From: Streptomyces sp. S4.7 | Lineage (GTDB): Bacteria; Actinomycetota; Actinomycetes; Streptomycetales; Streptomycetaceae | Length of the DNA: 64,000 nucleotides | Reading direction: 5' to 3' | Assembly (NCBI RefSeq): GCF_010384365.1 | Contig: NZ_CP048397.1 | Location: 2,790,001-2,854,000, forward strand | Part shown: piece after piece, positions 18,313 through 27,084 of the stretch | How positions within the stretch are numbered: the stretch's first letter is position 1 | How the letters are laid out: each line of letters opens with the position of its first letter | The notes under the pieces: model-generated | Told to the model about the DNA's origin: nothing | Databases searched by the model: none | Seen by the model: only the letters and a program-made list of their open reading frames with translations | Made by a program: the position numbers and the translations under genes

Positions 18313-19133
18313 ACGCCGAAACGGCGGCCACCGTCGCACCGCACGTCTCCCCCGTCTCGCCCATGCTGGTCCGGCTGGCCGACGAGCGCGCCACCGGCGC
18401 CCTCCTGCGCGACCACGGCACCCTGTATCTCGCCGAAGGACGCGTCGTGCACGCCGAGAGCCCCGCCGCGCCGGGCATCGACATCCTGCTGACCACGGGC
18501 GGCCGGCTGCCGCCCGAGGGCTGGCAGCAGGCGATCGACGAGGCCGGCGCCAGGCGCGAGGTCGGGCGGTTCCTCGTCGACAGCGGCCGGATCGGCGGCG
18601 GCGAGCTGGAGATCTGCCATCTCGGCGCGCTGTACGACGCCGCGTTCTTCGCACTTGCCCCGGGCAGCGGCCCCACCCGGTTCCGCTACGGCGTCGGGCA
18701 CTGGATCGGCCCGGTGCGCCCCGTCCCGGCGGCGGCGGTCGAACGCGAGACGCTGCGCCGCCGCGAACTGCTCGACCAGGTCTGGCCGTATCCGGCGGTC
18801 GACAGCGCGCCGGTGGTGCCCCGCACGCCCGCGCCCGGCCAGTCGGTCACCCGCCGGCAGCGCGCGCTGCTGGAGCTGGCCGACGGCGTACGGACCCCGG
18901 CGGCCATCGCCTGGGCCCTGGGCCGCCCGGCGTTCCACACCCTGCTGGAGGTTCGGCGGCTGGCGGCGGCCGGGCTGGTCGACACGCCTCCCGATCCGCC
19001 GCCGGGGTCCCGCTCCGGGCACGGGGGCCGCCCCGTACGCCCCGCCCTTCCCGCCTGGATCGCCGAGGTCTCGGCCGACCCGGACATCGCCCTGCTCCGC
19101 CGGCTCCGTGACGCGTTGGAGGCAAACCTGTGA
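18309..19133 (+). CDS. DUF4388-like protein with C-terminal winged-helix region
   Basis: This protein of 274 residues has an N-terminal third that resembles DUF4388/PATAN-type domains found in bacterial two-component and GTPase networks (ATGALLRDHGTLYLAEGRVVHAE). The C-terminal part (about residues 175-225) reads as a winged-helix fold (RRQRALLELADGVRTPAAIAWAL, then LLEVRRLAAAGLVDTP). The ATG overlaps the preceding stop by 4 bp and the gene's own stop overlaps a possible GTG of the next gene, so it is tightly coupled to two roadblock genes. It could be the adaptor or DNA-binding output of this cluster; no experimental function is known to me. Confidence 0.72.
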   Translation: MNAETAATVAPHVSPVSPMLVRLADERATGALLRDHGTLYLAEGRVVHAESPAAPGIDILLTTGGRLPPEGWQQAIDEAGARREVGRFLVDSGRIGGGELEICHLGALYDAAFFALAPGSGPTRFRYGVGHWIGPVRPVPAAAVERETLRRRELLDQVWPYPAVDSAPVVPRTPAPGQSVTRRQRALLELADGVRTPAAIAWALGRPAFHTLLEVRRLAAAGLVDTPPDPPPGSRSGHGGRPVRPALPAWIAEVSADPDIALLRRLRDALEANL

Positions 19134-19171
19134 GACGCGCCCTGCGGCTGCGCAGCGAGAGGAGACAGCTG

Positions 19172-19591
19172 ATGACGGCGGAGGCCGAAGTCCTGGGGGA
19201 GCTGCGGCGCCTGCGGGCCCGTCTCCCCCAGCTCACGGGCGCGCTGGCCGCGAGCACCGACGGTCTGGTCCTCGCCGAGGAACTGACCGGCGGGGGGCCG
19301 GGCGCGGGAGCCTCCGGCGCGGACCCCGAGGGCGTCGCCGCCCTGACCGCCGCCGCGCTCGGCGTCTCCCTGCGGCTGACCGACAGCACGGGACAGGGCG
19401 GCTTCCGCGAACTGCTGATCAGGGGCGAGCGCGGCTATGTGGCCACGTACGCGGCGGGCGGCTCCGCCGTCCTCACCGTGCTCGCCGAGCCGCGCATCAA
19501 CGTCGGCCGGCTCCATCTGGAGGCCCGCCGGTCCGGCGCCCGGATCGGCGCCCTGGTCGACAGCGCCCTCGAACGACCGGAGAACACCTGA
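19172..19591 (+). CDS. Roadblock/LC7-like protein
   Basis: This 139-residue protein contains a roadblock-like core: LRARLPQLTGALAASTDGLVLAEEL near the N-terminus, a middle helix, then LLIRGERGYVATYAAGGSAVLTVLA and NVGRLHLEARR. The start at ATG 19172 is preferred because GAGAGGAG lies 7-8 bp upstream. A GTG at 19130 would add 14 basic residues and overlap the previous stop by 4 bp. It is the third gene of the GTPase-less roadblock operon. Confidence 0.75.
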   Translation: MTAEAEVLGELRRLRARLPQLTGALAASTDGLVLAEELTGGGPGAGASGADPEGVAALTAAALGVSLRLTDSTGQGGFRELLIRGERGYVATYAAGGSAVLTVLAEPRINVGRLHLEARRSGARIGALVDSALERPENT

Positions 19592-19664
19592 CCCATGGCC
19601 TCCAGCGGAACACCCGCCCGAACGGCGCGGACCCCGACGACCCGGACCCCGGCGACTCAGACCC

Positions 19665-19694
19665 GAATACCTCAGAGACGAATACCTCAGAGAC
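19665..19694 (+). repeat. 15-bp tandem direct repeat
   Basis: GAATACCTCAGAGAC occurs twice without a gap in the 123-bp spacer between the second and third roadblock genes. It is just upstream of the ribosome site (AAAGGAAG) for the next gene. It may be polymerase slippage or a pair of protein-binding sites. Confidence 0.7.
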
Positions 19695-19714
19695 GAAAAG
19701 GAAGTGCGACGTCC

Positions 19715-20089
19715 ATGGCCAACACCGAAGCGGCTCTCAAAGAAGCGACGACCTCCATCGAAGGCGCCGTCGGGGCAGCCCTCGTCGACTACACCAGCGG
19801 CATGGCCCTCGGCACCGTCGGCGGCGGCAAGGAGCTCGATCTGACGGTCGCCGCCGCCGGTAACACCGATGTGGTGCGCGCCAAGGTGCGCACCATGGAG
19901 ATGCTGGGCCTCAAGGACGAGATCGAGGACATCCTGATCACCCTCGGCAGCCAGTACCACCTGATCCGGCTGCTCAAGGGACGGGGGAACACCGGTCTGT
20001 TCCTCTATCTGGCGCTGGACAAGCAGCGGGCGAACCTGGCGATGGCCAGACACCAGCTCAAGAAGATCGAGAACGAACTGGAGGTGTGA
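19715..20089 (+). CDS. Roadblock/LC7 domain protein
   Basis: This compact protein of 124 residues shows the roadblock pattern with no insertions: [25 protein letters not shown], a middle helix with [22 protein letters not shown], and the C-terminal [22 protein letters not shown] strand and helix (actual text [20 protein letters not shown]). ATG 19715 has AAAGGAAG upstream. Its last 32 bases overlap the end of a convergent membrane-protein gene. It closes the roadblock cluster. Confidence 0.85.
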   Translation: MANTEAALKEATTSIEGAVGAALVDYTSGMALGTVGGGKELDLTVAAAGNTDVVRAKVRTMEMLGLKDEIEDILITLGSQYHLIRLLKGRGNTGLFLYLALDKQRANLAMARHQLKKIENELEV

Positions 20090-20780
20090 CGGGGGTCCCC
20101 TCCCCCTCGGCCTTCGCGGGCGCGGTCGCCCTGCCCCCCTTGCCCGCTCCGGCCGCCTTGCCCGCTCCGGGCTTGGCGTCCTTGGCCGGCCCGGCGCCCT
20201 TGGCCTTTTTGACGCGCGGTCGCCGCGCCCCACCGGGCGCGGCGTCCCCGGCTTCGAGCCCGGTCGTACGGAAGCCCCTGACCTTCTCGCCGACGGGGCT
20301 GCCACGCCCGGCCCAGTCGGTGCGGACCCACAGCAGTTCCTCACCCGCGCGCTCGCGGCGGCCGAGCAGCAGGGCCTTGAGCCACAGCCCGGCGCCCGCG
20401 CCCGCGAGAACCGCGCCGCCCGCCACCGGTACGGCGAACGAGAGGGCCACCGCCGCGAGGAACCCGCCGGCCAGCCACCACACCCGGGCCCGCCGCCAGA
20501 CCCGCAGCGTCACCGAACGGTCCTGGAGATAGTCGAACTTCCCTGCGCGCGACGCGGCTTCTGCCCAGCCGTCGTACCGCCGGCGCCGTACGACCGCGAC
20601 GACCGCCGCGGTCAGCACGAACAGCGCCGCCCCGATGTACAGCCCGACCCAGCGGCCGGTCGGTCCGGGGATCAGCGCCCCGGCAGCGGCGGCAAGGATC
20701 CCCAGCCACCACATCGGGGCCGCACCGGCCCTCACGATCACCGTCACCCGTGCCAGCGACTGCTGTCCTGCGCGCCCCAC
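20058..20780 (-). CDS. Small membrane protein with Lys/Ala-rich tail
   Basis: This 240-residue protein has four hydrophobic stretches: about residues 23-40 and 45-65, and a longer block at about 105-140 that can form two helices. A hydrophilic region follows ([22 protein letters not shown]), then a tail rich in Lys, Ala, Gly and Pro that resembles histone-like or cell-wall-interacting tails. GTG 20780 follows GAGGAGG by 5 bp. The gene converges on, and overlaps by 32 bp, the last roadblock gene. I do not recognise a family. Confidence 0.65.
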   Translation of the reverse strand: MGRAGQQSLARVTVIVRAGAAPMWWLGILAAAAGALIPGPTGRWVGLYIGAALFVLTAAVVAVVRRRRYDGWAEAASRAGKFDYLQDRSVTLRVWRRARVWWLAGGFLAAVALSFAVPVAGGAVLAGAGAGLWLKALLLGRRERAGEELLWVRTDWAGRGSPVGEKVRGFRTTGLEAGDAAPGGARRPRVKKAKGAGPAKDAKPGAGKAAGAGKGGRATAPAKAEGEGTPVTPPVRSRSS

Positions 20781-20875
20781 GGCCGCCTCCTCTTCACAGA
20801 ACCTCACAGAAGTTTTGGCGGGCAGACTAATGCCGTTCCCTGAGCATTTCCTGAGAACGCCGAAGGCGGAGGGCC

Positions 20876-21712
20876 CTATTCGACGAACAGGCCCCGGGCG
20901 GCGGCCCGTACGTCGAAGTCCTCCAGGCGCGCCTGCGCGTCCGGCAGACCGTCGCACATCGCCTCCAGCAGCACCCGTCCCAGGAGCATCGGCGCGCACG
21001 CCGTGTCGAAGGCGAGGCCCGTGCCGACGGCCGCCGGGATCAGCAGGTCGCTGTGGGCCGCGACGGGCGCGAACGCCGAGTCGGCGACGGTGACCACGAA
21101 CAGTCCGGACCCGCGCGCGTGGTCCAGCGCCTCCACGACCTCCTTGGGATGGCGCGGCAGCGCGAAGCAGAGCAGCGCGCTCGCACCGGCACGGCGCGCC
21201 GCGTCGAGCCGGTCGGCGAGCATCGTGCCGCCCTCGTCGAGGAGCCGGATGTCGGGGTGGACCTTGGCGGCGAAGTAGGCGAAGCCGGTGGCCTGGGCGG
21301 ACGCGGCGCGCAGACCGAGGACGGGCAGCGGGGTGGACGCGGCGAGTACGCGGCCGGCCCGTTCGACCGGGCCCGGGTCGGCGAGCAGATCGGCGAGCTG
21401 GCGCAGGTTCTCCAACTCCGCGTGCACGGCCTGCTGGTACTCGTTGTACTCGGAGGCGCCCGCCGCCCGGCCGGCGGGCGCGACCTCCCGCAGATGCCTG
21501 CGCAGCGCCGGGTAGCCGTCGAAGCCGAGCGCGACGGCGAAACGCGTCACCGAGGGCTGGCTGACACCGGCGAGGTCCGCCAGCTCGACGCTGGACAGGA
21601 ACGGCGCGTCGGCGGCCCGGCGCACCATGCTGTGCGCGATGCGCCGCTGGGTGGGGGTGAGCCGGTGGCCCTCGAACAGCTGCTGGAGCCGGGCGGCCGG
21701 ACTGTCGCTCAC
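20876..21712 (-). CDS. RpiR-family transcriptional regulator (HTH plus SIS)
   Basis: This regulator of 278 residues has an N-terminal RpiR helix-turn-helix (LTPTQRRIAHSMV, then SSVELADLAGVSQPSVTRFAVALGF, residues 16-63). A SIS domain covers about residues 110-260, with typical segments VLGLRAASAQATGFAYF and FVVTVADSAFAPVA. SIS domains bind phosphosugars in classical members, but amino-acid pathway regulators also exist. The GTG start overlaps the stop of the histidase-like gene by 4 bp, so the two are co-translated. Both hut loci share an 11-bp promoter motif, which makes this protein the best candidate hut-regulon regulator; that is inference. Confidence 0.88.
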   Translation of the reverse strand: MSDSPAARLQQLFEGHRLTPTQRRIAHSMVRRAADAPFLSSVELADLAGVSQPSVTRFAVALGFDGYPALRRHLREVAPAGRAAGASEYNEYQQAVHAELENLRQLADLLADPGPVERAGRVLAASTPLPVLGLRAASAQATGFAYFAAKVHPDIRLLDEGGTMLADRLDAARRAGASALLCFALPRHPKEVVEALDHARGSGLFVVTVADSAFAPVAAHSDLLIPAAVGTGLAFDTACAPMLLGRVLLEAMCDGLPDAQARLEDFDVRAAARGLFVE

Positions 21713-23277
21713 GCGATCCCCCTTGTGGTGCCTGTCGTGCCGGTGCCACCCACCGCGCTCACAGGTGTCATGTCGTCCGCCGTGGTGGCGAGTTGGTCCA
21801 GCAGCATCGTCGCCGCCGTCACGTCGTCGGTCAGCGGCCGGTCGGCGATCTCCGCCTCCAGCACGGACTCGGCGAGGACGAAGGCCCTGCCCACGGGCAG
21901 TTCGGCCTCGGGCCGCAGCCCCCGCTGGCGCAACGCCCTTACGGCGGCCACGAGTTCGCACCCGACGACGAGACGGTACGCCTCGCACGCCCGCAGTGTC
22001 TGCCGCGCGGCCAGCGAGGCGAAGCTGGCCTGCTCCTCCACGCCACGGGACAGTACCGCGTGTCCGAGCGAGGCCGGCGCGGAGAAGGCGCGCAGGTCAC
22101 CGAGGGCGGCCCCGGCCGCGTACTCCAGGATCATCACGCCGGAACTCGCGGGCTCGGCGTCGGCGAGAAAGGGGCGCAGCCGGTTGAAGCCGGGTTCGTT
22201 CAGCGCGGAGAGCCGGGAGGTGGACAGCCGCGCGGTCTGGACGACCGCGAGCCTGAAGTGGTCCAGGGCGAGCGCGAGTTGGGCGAGGTAGAAACCGCCG
22301 TGGTGGTACGCGGCGGGCGCCAGGTCGTCGTCCGTGCCGGGACAGATCAGCGGGTTCTCGGCGGCCGAGTTGATCTCGACGGCGAGCGCCCTCTCCAGCG
22401 CGTCGGCGGCGTCCCGCGCCGGTCCGTGGATCTGCGGGACGCAGCGGAAGCCGTACGGGTCCTGGATGCGGCCGAGCGGCGGGGTGGGGCGCCCGGGGGC
22501 GCCGAGGATGTGCCGCATCCGGGTGGCGACGGCGTACGAGCCGGGGTGCGGGCGCGCGGCGTGGACCGGTTCGGCGTACGCCTCGTAGCTGCCGTCGACG
22601 GCGAGCAGCGAGAGCGCGGCGACGAGTTCGGTGGCGGCGATGAGACGCCCCAACTCATCCAGCGCGAGGGCGGCCTGACCGAGTGTCAGCGCGTTGCTGC
22701 TGATGAGGGCGAGCGCGTCGTTGTTGTCGAGGGGCTGCGCCTCGGGCGGCGGGCCGCCCTGCCAGGGGTGTTCACCGACGAGTGCGAGGCCCAGCTGGGA
22801 GAGGGCGGCGATGTCGCCGGTGCCGACCGAGCCGAACTCGTTGACGACCGGGTGCGCGCCGGAGGTCAGGGCGTCGCAGAGTGCGGTGACGACGGTGGGG
22901 CGCAGTCCGGCGCCGCCGGCGAGGAGCTGGTTGGCCCGTACCGCGAGCATGGCACGGACCTCACGGGCGGGCAGCGGACGCCCGATGGCACCCGCGTGGC
23001 TGCGCAGCAGCCGCAGTCCGTGGTCGGCGGCGGCGTCGGAGGGGACAGCCTCGGTGCGGTTGGCACCGACGCCGGTGGAGCGTCCGTACACCCGCCCGGA
23101 GGCGGCGAGTTCACGCGCGGTGTGCCAGGACTGCTCGACCCGCTTCATGGCGTCGGTGCCGGGCACGGGCCGGGCGATCCCGTCGGCCAGCCGGACGATG
23201 TCGGCGACGGGGAGGCTCTGTCCGTCGAGGACGACGAGGGCGGGGTGTACGGCGACGGCGGCACGGTCGTCCGGCAT
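21709..23277 (-). CDS. Histidase/aromatic amino acid lyase family protein with altered MIO site
   Basis: This 522-residue HAL/PAL-family protein keeps the Tyr loop (VYGRSTGVG), RSHAGAIG, the Arg motif QDPYGFRCVPQIHG, EINSAAENPL, and the late Glu region (GVEEQASFASLAARQ). At the site that self-cyclises into MIO, canonical enzymes read GS[VL]G-[AC]-S-G-D. This one reads GSVG-T-G-D, one residue shorter and without the central Ser (bases about 22816-22845). The NGT motif that carries a substrate-binding Asn is also changed (LISSNALTL). It may use a Gly-Thr-Gly-derived group, act on another substrate, or be regulatory. ATG 23277 has GAGGAGG upstream. It is coupled to the RpiR gene. Confidence 0.82.
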   Translation of the reverse strand: MPDDRAAVAVHPALVVLDGQSLPVADIVRLADGIARPVPGTDAMKRVEQSWHTARELAASGRVYGRSTGVGANRTEAVPSDAAADHGLRLLRSHAGAIGRPLPAREVRAMLAVRANQLLAGGAGLRPTVVTALCDALTSGAHPVVNEFGSVGTGDIAALSQLGLALVGEHPWQGGPPPEAQPLDNNDALALISSNALTLGQAALALDELGRLIAATELVAALSLLAVDGSYEAYAEPVHAARPHPGSYAVATRMRHILGAPGRPTPPLGRIQDPYGFRCVPQIHGPARDAADALERALAVEINSAAENPLICPGTDDDLAPAAYHHGGFYLAQLALALDHFRLAVVQTARLSTSRLSALNEPGFNRLRPFLADAEPASSGVMILEYAAGAALGDLRAFSAPASLGHAVLSRGVEEQASFASLAARQTLRACEAYRLVVGCELVAAVRALRQRGLRPEAELPVGRAFVLAESVLEAEIADRPLTDDVTAATMLLDQLATTADDMTPVSAVGGTGTTGTTRGIA

Positions 23278-23310
23278 GTGTGTCGCCCTCCTCGGGACTC
23301 CGGGCATCGG

Positions 23311-23321
23311 CAAACTATTCA
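23311..23321 (-). promoter_or_regulatory. 11-bp motif shared with the hutU promoter
   Basis: CAAACTATTCA lies about 35 bp before the histidase-like start codon. The identical 11-mer, in the same orientation to its gene, is inside the nested palindrome upstream of hutU (14661-14671). Next to it, both loci also share GTTGACT on the transcribed strand. Such a match between two unlinked promoters of the same pathway suggests a common operator or promoter element. Confidence 0.65.
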
Positions 23322-23469
23322 GTCAACGAGAACTCTGCATGACGATATGCAGCCCGGCAAGAGCTGTCCCCGCAAAGAGCGCGGGGACGCCGGCCTGAGG
23401 GACCCCGCAGGTAAAGAGGGGGGATAGCCCCACTGTTCCGGGGGCCGTCGGCTTCGTACCGTTGTGCTC

Positions 23470-23895
23470 ATGGAAGCCCGCGACCCTGAGCTCAAGAAGG
23501 AGCTCGACGCCACCCTTCAGGCCCGCCGAGAGCTGGGGCCGGAGTACGAGTCCGCACTCATCGAGTCCTTCATGGAGAAGCTCGATCAGCGCCTCGACGG
23601 TACGACCGACCGCCGTGCCCGGCGTCAGCTCGCCGAACAGCAGATGGTCGTCGCCCGCGGTGCGCGCCCGCGCAGCGCCGAGGAGACGTTCGCGGCGCGC
23701 TACGGCTTCGGCGTCATCTCGCTTGTGCTGGCCATCCCGCTCTCCGCGATAGCCGTGGTGCAGGCCGACTTCGCCGGTCTGTGCGTGGCCTGGCTCGGCA
23801 TCGTCGGGGTGAACGTGGCGCAGGCGGGCGGCGGGGTGCCCTGGGCGCGCAGGCGCTCGCGCGAGTCGAGGCAATCGTCCGACTGGGAGGACTAG
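23470..23895 (+). CDS. Small membrane protein, conserved in Streptomyces
   Basis: This 141-residue protein has a charged, helical N-terminal half (EARDPELKKELDATLQARREL, then ALIESFMEKLDQRLD), typical of coiled-coil-forming short helices. Two adjacent transmembrane segments follow at about residues 78-97 and 100-118 (GFGVISLVLAIPLSAIAVVQ; GLCVAWLGIVGVNVAQ), then a basic tail. ATG 23470 has no ribosome-binding site and may be leaderless; an in-frame GTG lies at 23464. The family is common in actinomycetes, but I know no function. Confidence 0.78.
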   Translation: MEARDPELKKELDATLQARRELGPEYESALIESFMEKLDQRLDGTTDRRARRQLAEQQMVVARGARPRSAEETFAARYGFGVISLVLAIPLSAIAVVQADFAGLCVAWLGIVGVNVAQAGGGVPWARRRSRESRQSSDWED

Positions 23896-23959
23896 AACGA
23901 CGTCTTCGCAGGCCCTGTTCGGGGGGACAGGGCGTGCCCGGTCGGCCGGGCAGCGCGAC

Positions 23960-23983
23960 GGCCGGTCCGCGAGCGGACCGGCC
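23960..23983. terminator. Short-loop 11-bp hairpin
   Basis: GGCCGGTCCGC and its reverse complement are separated by GA, giving a very stable stem 65 bp after the membrane-protein gene. With the next hairpin it probably ends transcription of both convergent genes. Confidence 0.6.
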
Positions 23984-24000
23984 GATGCCCAACGATTGGT

Positions 24001-24055
24001 CGCGGGGACCGCCGCACCCCCGTTTCCGGAGGGCGGGACGACGGCGGTCCCCGCG
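24001..24055. terminator. 14-bp stem hairpin in the convergent gap
   Basis: CGCGGGGACCGCCG (24001-24014) pairs perfectly with 24042-24055 around a 27-base loop. It lies in the 331-bp gap (23896-24226) between the convergent membrane-protein and cbs genes. Besides the two hairpins I see nothing coding in the gap. Confidence 0.6.
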
Positions 24056-24226
24056 AGGGACCCGGGGCCGGGTCAGTACCGGCACCGTGTCCTGGCGTCC
24101 ATGTGGGTCCGGGAGCCGCTCCGGAGATCACTGACGCCGACAACAACTACTGTGGCCGAGCCGTGTTAAGTGCGTGCTGCGCGTGGATGTCGCGCCGGTA
24201 CCACTTTCACGAAGGCCCGCACGGTC

Positions 24227-25624
24227 CTACTTGGCGTCCTTCGCGAGGAACGCCAGGAGGTCCTGACGGCTCACCACTCCCGTCGGCTTCCCCTCCACCA
24301 GCACGATCGCCGCCGCGGCGGCGTTGGCACCGCTCAGCGCGGTCATCAGGTCGGCCACGGGCTCGCCGGAGCCGACCTGCGGCAGCGGACCCGACATGTG
24401 CTTGTCCAGCGGGTCCCCGAGCGAGGCGCGCTGGGCGAAGAGCGCGTCGAGCAGTTCGCGCTCCACGACGGAGCCGATGACCTCGGCCGCCATGACGTCC
24501 GGGTGGCCGGCGCCGGGCTTCACGATCGGCATCTGCGAGACGCCGTACTCGCGCAGGACCTCGATCGCCTGGCCGACCGTCTCCTCGGGGTGCATGTGCA
24601 CCAGGGAGGGGAGGCCGCCGCCCTCCTTGTACCGCAGGACGTCACCGACCCTCGGGGCGTCCCCGGGCTGCTCCAGAAAGCCGTAGTCGTTCATCCACTC
24701 GTCGTTGAAGATCTTGCTGAGGTAGCCCCGGCCGCTGTCGGGCAGCAGCACGACCACCACGTCGTCGGGGCCGAGCCGCTCCGCGACCCGCAGCGCCGCC
24801 ACGACCGCCATGCCGCAGGAGCCGCCGACGAGCAGGCCCTCCTCCTTGGCGAGGCGGCGCGTCATCTGGAAGGAGTCCTTGTCGGACACGGCGACGATCT
24901 CGTCGGTGACGGTCCGGTCGTACGCGCTCGGCCAGAAGTCCTCGCCGACGCCCTCGACCAGATACGGCCGGCCCGAGCCGCCGGAGTAGACGGATCCCTC
25001 GGGGTCGGCGCCGACGACCGTGACGCGCCCCTCGCTGACCTCCTTCAGATAGCGGCCGGTGCCACTGATCGTGCCGCCCGTGCCGATACCGGTCACGAAG
25101 TGGGTGATCCGCCCGTCCGTCTGCTCCCACAGTTCGGGACCGGTGGTCTCGTAGTGCGAGCGCGGGTTGTTCGGGTTGCTGTACTGGTCCGGCTTCCAGG
25201 CGCCCGGAGTCTCACGTACCAGCCGGTCGGAGACGTTGTAGTACGAGTCGGGGTGCTCGGGATCGACCGCCGTGGGGCAGACGACGACGTCGGCGCCGTA
25301 CGCCCGCAGCACGTTGATCTTGTCCGTGGAGACTTTGTCGGGGCAGACGAAAATGCAGTGGTAGCCCTTCTGCTGGGCCACGATCGCCAGCCCGACGCCG
25401 GTGTTGCCGCTCGTCGGTTCGACGATGGTGCCACCGGGCCGGAGTTCGCCGCTCTCCTCCGCTGCCTCGATCATGCGCAGGGCGATCCGGTCCTTCACCG
25501 AACCGCCCGGATTGAAGTATTCGACCTTGGCCAGGACTGTCGCCTGGATGCCCGAGGTCACATTGCCCAGCTTCAGCAGCGGGGTATTGCCAACCAGACT
25601 GATCATCGAGTCGTGGAATTGCAC
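24227..25624 (-). CDS. cbs: Cystathionine beta-synthase-like PLP enzyme with CBS domains
   Basis: This 465-residue enzyme has a fold-type II PLP catalytic domain (residues 1-320) followed by paired CBS domains (about residues 340-460: MHPEETVGQAIEVLREYGVSQMPIV and PLPQVGSGEPVADLM). The PLP lysine lies in NPGGSVKDRIA near residue 42; substrate and phosphate loops are PTSGNTGVGLA and GTGGTISGTGRY. It condenses serine (or an activated serine) with homocysteine in reverse transsulfuration; the CBS pair suggests allosteric control by adenosyl ligands. GTG 25624 is preferred, with GGAG 7 bp upstream. It is a single-gene unit. Confidence 0.93.
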   Translation of the reverse strand: MQFHDSMISLVGNTPLLKLGNVTSGIQATVLAKVEYFNPGGSVKDRIALRMIEAAEESGELRPGGTIVEPTSGNTGVGLAIVAQQKGYHCIFVCPDKVSTDKINVLRAYGADVVVCPTAVDPEHPDSYYNVSDRLVRETPGAWKPDQYSNPNNPRSHYETTGPELWEQTDGRITHFVTGIGTGGTISGTGRYLKEVSEGRVTVVGADPEGSVYSGGSGRPYLVEGVGEDFWPSAYDRTVTDEIVAVSDKDSFQMTRRLAKEEGLLVGGSCGMAVVAALRVAERLGPDDVVVVLLPDSGRGYLSKIFNDEWMNDYGFLEQPGDAPRVGDVLRYKEGGGLPSLVHMHPEETVGQAIEVLREYGVSQMPIVKPGAGHPDVMAAEVIGSVVERELLDALFAQRASLGDPLDKHMSGPLPQVGSGEPVADLMTALSGANAAAAAIVLVEGKPTGVVSRQDLLAFLAKDAK

Positions 25625-25798
25625 CGTTGTCTCCGGGGTCTCCGTGATGGTCCGGCCAGCGTATGCGTACGCGGAAGAGATTGGGCCACGCCCGTTACGG
25701 GGCAATTACCTCTTGCTGGTCTTATCCCGGTGTGCGGACCGCTACATCGTGTGAACGGCCAGAGGGTCTGGCGGGACTAGAGGGAGGTGACCCGGACT

Positions 25799-26824
25799 GT
25801 GTCGAGAGCGAGGGTGGCACGGCGGATCGCGGCAGGGGCCGCCTTCGGCGGCGGGAGCGTCGGTCTGCTGGGAGCGGCGGGGGTGGGGCTCGTCCTGGCC
25901 GAGGTCCAGCTGGCGAAACGGTCGGTGGGCGGCGGTACGGCGCCGATCCCGCCCCGTGGCAACGGCTGGTACGGACTGGCGTACGGACACACCGACCCGC
26001 TGCGGATGGGCATCCTCGGTGATTCCACGGCGGCCGGTCAGGGCGTGCGGCGGGCGGGCCAGACACCGGGAGCGCTCCTCGCCTCGGGCCTGGCGGCGGT
26101 GGCGGAGCGCCCGGTCGACCTGCGGAACGTGGCGCAGCCGGGGGCGCAGTCGGACGATCTGGAACGCCAGGTCACGCTGCTGCTCTCGGACACCTTCCGG
26201 ACCCCGGACGTGTGTGTGATCATCGTCGGCGCGAACGACGTCACCCACCGGATGTCGGCCACCGCCTCGGTCCGCTGTCTCGCGACGGCGGTGCGGAGAC
26301 TGCGGACGGCGGGCGCGGAGGTGGTCGTCGGCACATGCCCCGATCTGGGGACGATCGAGCCGGTGTACCAGCCGCTGCGCTGGCTGGCCCGCCGGGTGAG
26401 CAGGCAGCTCGCGGCGGCCCAGACGATCGTGGCGGTCGAGCAGGGAGCCCGTACGGTCTCGCTCGGCGATCTGCTGGGTCCGGAGTTCGAGGCGAATCCC
26501 CGGGAGATGTTCGGGGCCGACAACTACCACCCGTCGACGGAGGGGTACGCGACGGCGGCGATGGCCGTCCTGCCGACGCTGTGCGCGGTGCTCGGTCTGT
26601 GGCCGGAGACGGACCATCTGGACTCCTCGCGTGACGAGGACATGCTGCCGGTGGCGAAGGCGGCGGCGGAGGCGGCGGCCGAGGCGGGTACGGAGGTCAC
26701 GGGGGCGCGGGCGCCGTGGGCCCTGCTCAAGCACCGCAGGCGCCGGCGCCTGCCGGAGCCCGAGCCGACCCAGACGGAGCCGGCCGCGCCGCCGCCTTCC
26801 AAGGAGGACGCCAACCGCACATGA
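25799..26824 (+). CDS. SGNH/GDSL-family hydrolase, membrane-anchored
   Basis: This 341-residue protein has an N-terminal hydrophobic segment (about residues 10-38) suggesting a signal anchor, then an SGNH hydrolase domain. Block I is ILGDSTAAGQG (nucleophile Ser near residue 75), block III is IIVGANDVTH, and block V is DNYHPSTEGYA with the catalytic Asp/His. The C-terminal 60 residues are Ala-, Arg- and Pro-rich and unstructured. Such hydrolases act as esterases or lipases outside the cell or on envelope components. GTG 25799 is favoured by GGGAGG at 25782-25787; GTG 25787 is an alternative 12 bp upstream. Confidence 0.88.
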   Translation: MSRARVARRIAAGAAFGGGSVGLLGAAGVGLVLAEVQLAKRSVGGGTAPIPPRGNGWYGLAYGHTDPLRMGILGDSTAAGQGVRRAGQTPGALLASGLAAVAERPVDLRNVAQPGAQSDDLERQVTLLLSDTFRTPDVCVIIVGANDVTHRMSATASVRCLATAVRRLRTAGAEVVVGTCPDLGTIEPVYQPLRWLARRVSRQLAAAQTIVAVEQGARTVSLGDLLGPEFEANPREMFGADNYHPSTEGYATAAMAVLPTLCAVLGLWPETDHLDSSRDEDMLPVAKAAAEAAAEAGTEVTGARAPWALLKHRRRRRLPEPEPTQTEPAAPPPSKEDANRT

Positions 26825-26901
26825 CGCGCGACCGCGCTTCCCGGCCCGGCCCAGGGGCAGCCGGTGCCGGGGCCGGGTCGCGCGGCTCGTGGGCAGCGCC
26901 C

Positions 26902-26953
26902 GTCCTCGATCGCCGACCGGGCCGCGTTCTCAGCCCGCCCGGCGATCGAGGAC
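26902..26953. terminator. Terminator hairpin with recurring Streptomyces terminator sequence
   Basis: GTCCTCGATCGCCG (26902-26915) pairs perfectly with 26940-26953 about 80 bp after the GDSL gene. The same 14 bases recur at 30543 beside another terminator. In this otherwise featureless 260-bp gap I see no gene. Confidence 0.7.
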
Positions 26954-27084
26954 AGAACCCGCGACCGGGCGGAGCCCGGATGCGGCACTCGTCACACGTC
27001 CGGCCCGGTGACCCGGGCCGTACGTGCGGGTAACTTCACCAGACGGCACTACCGCCGTACCGCACCCGCCCCTCTGGAGCCGTG

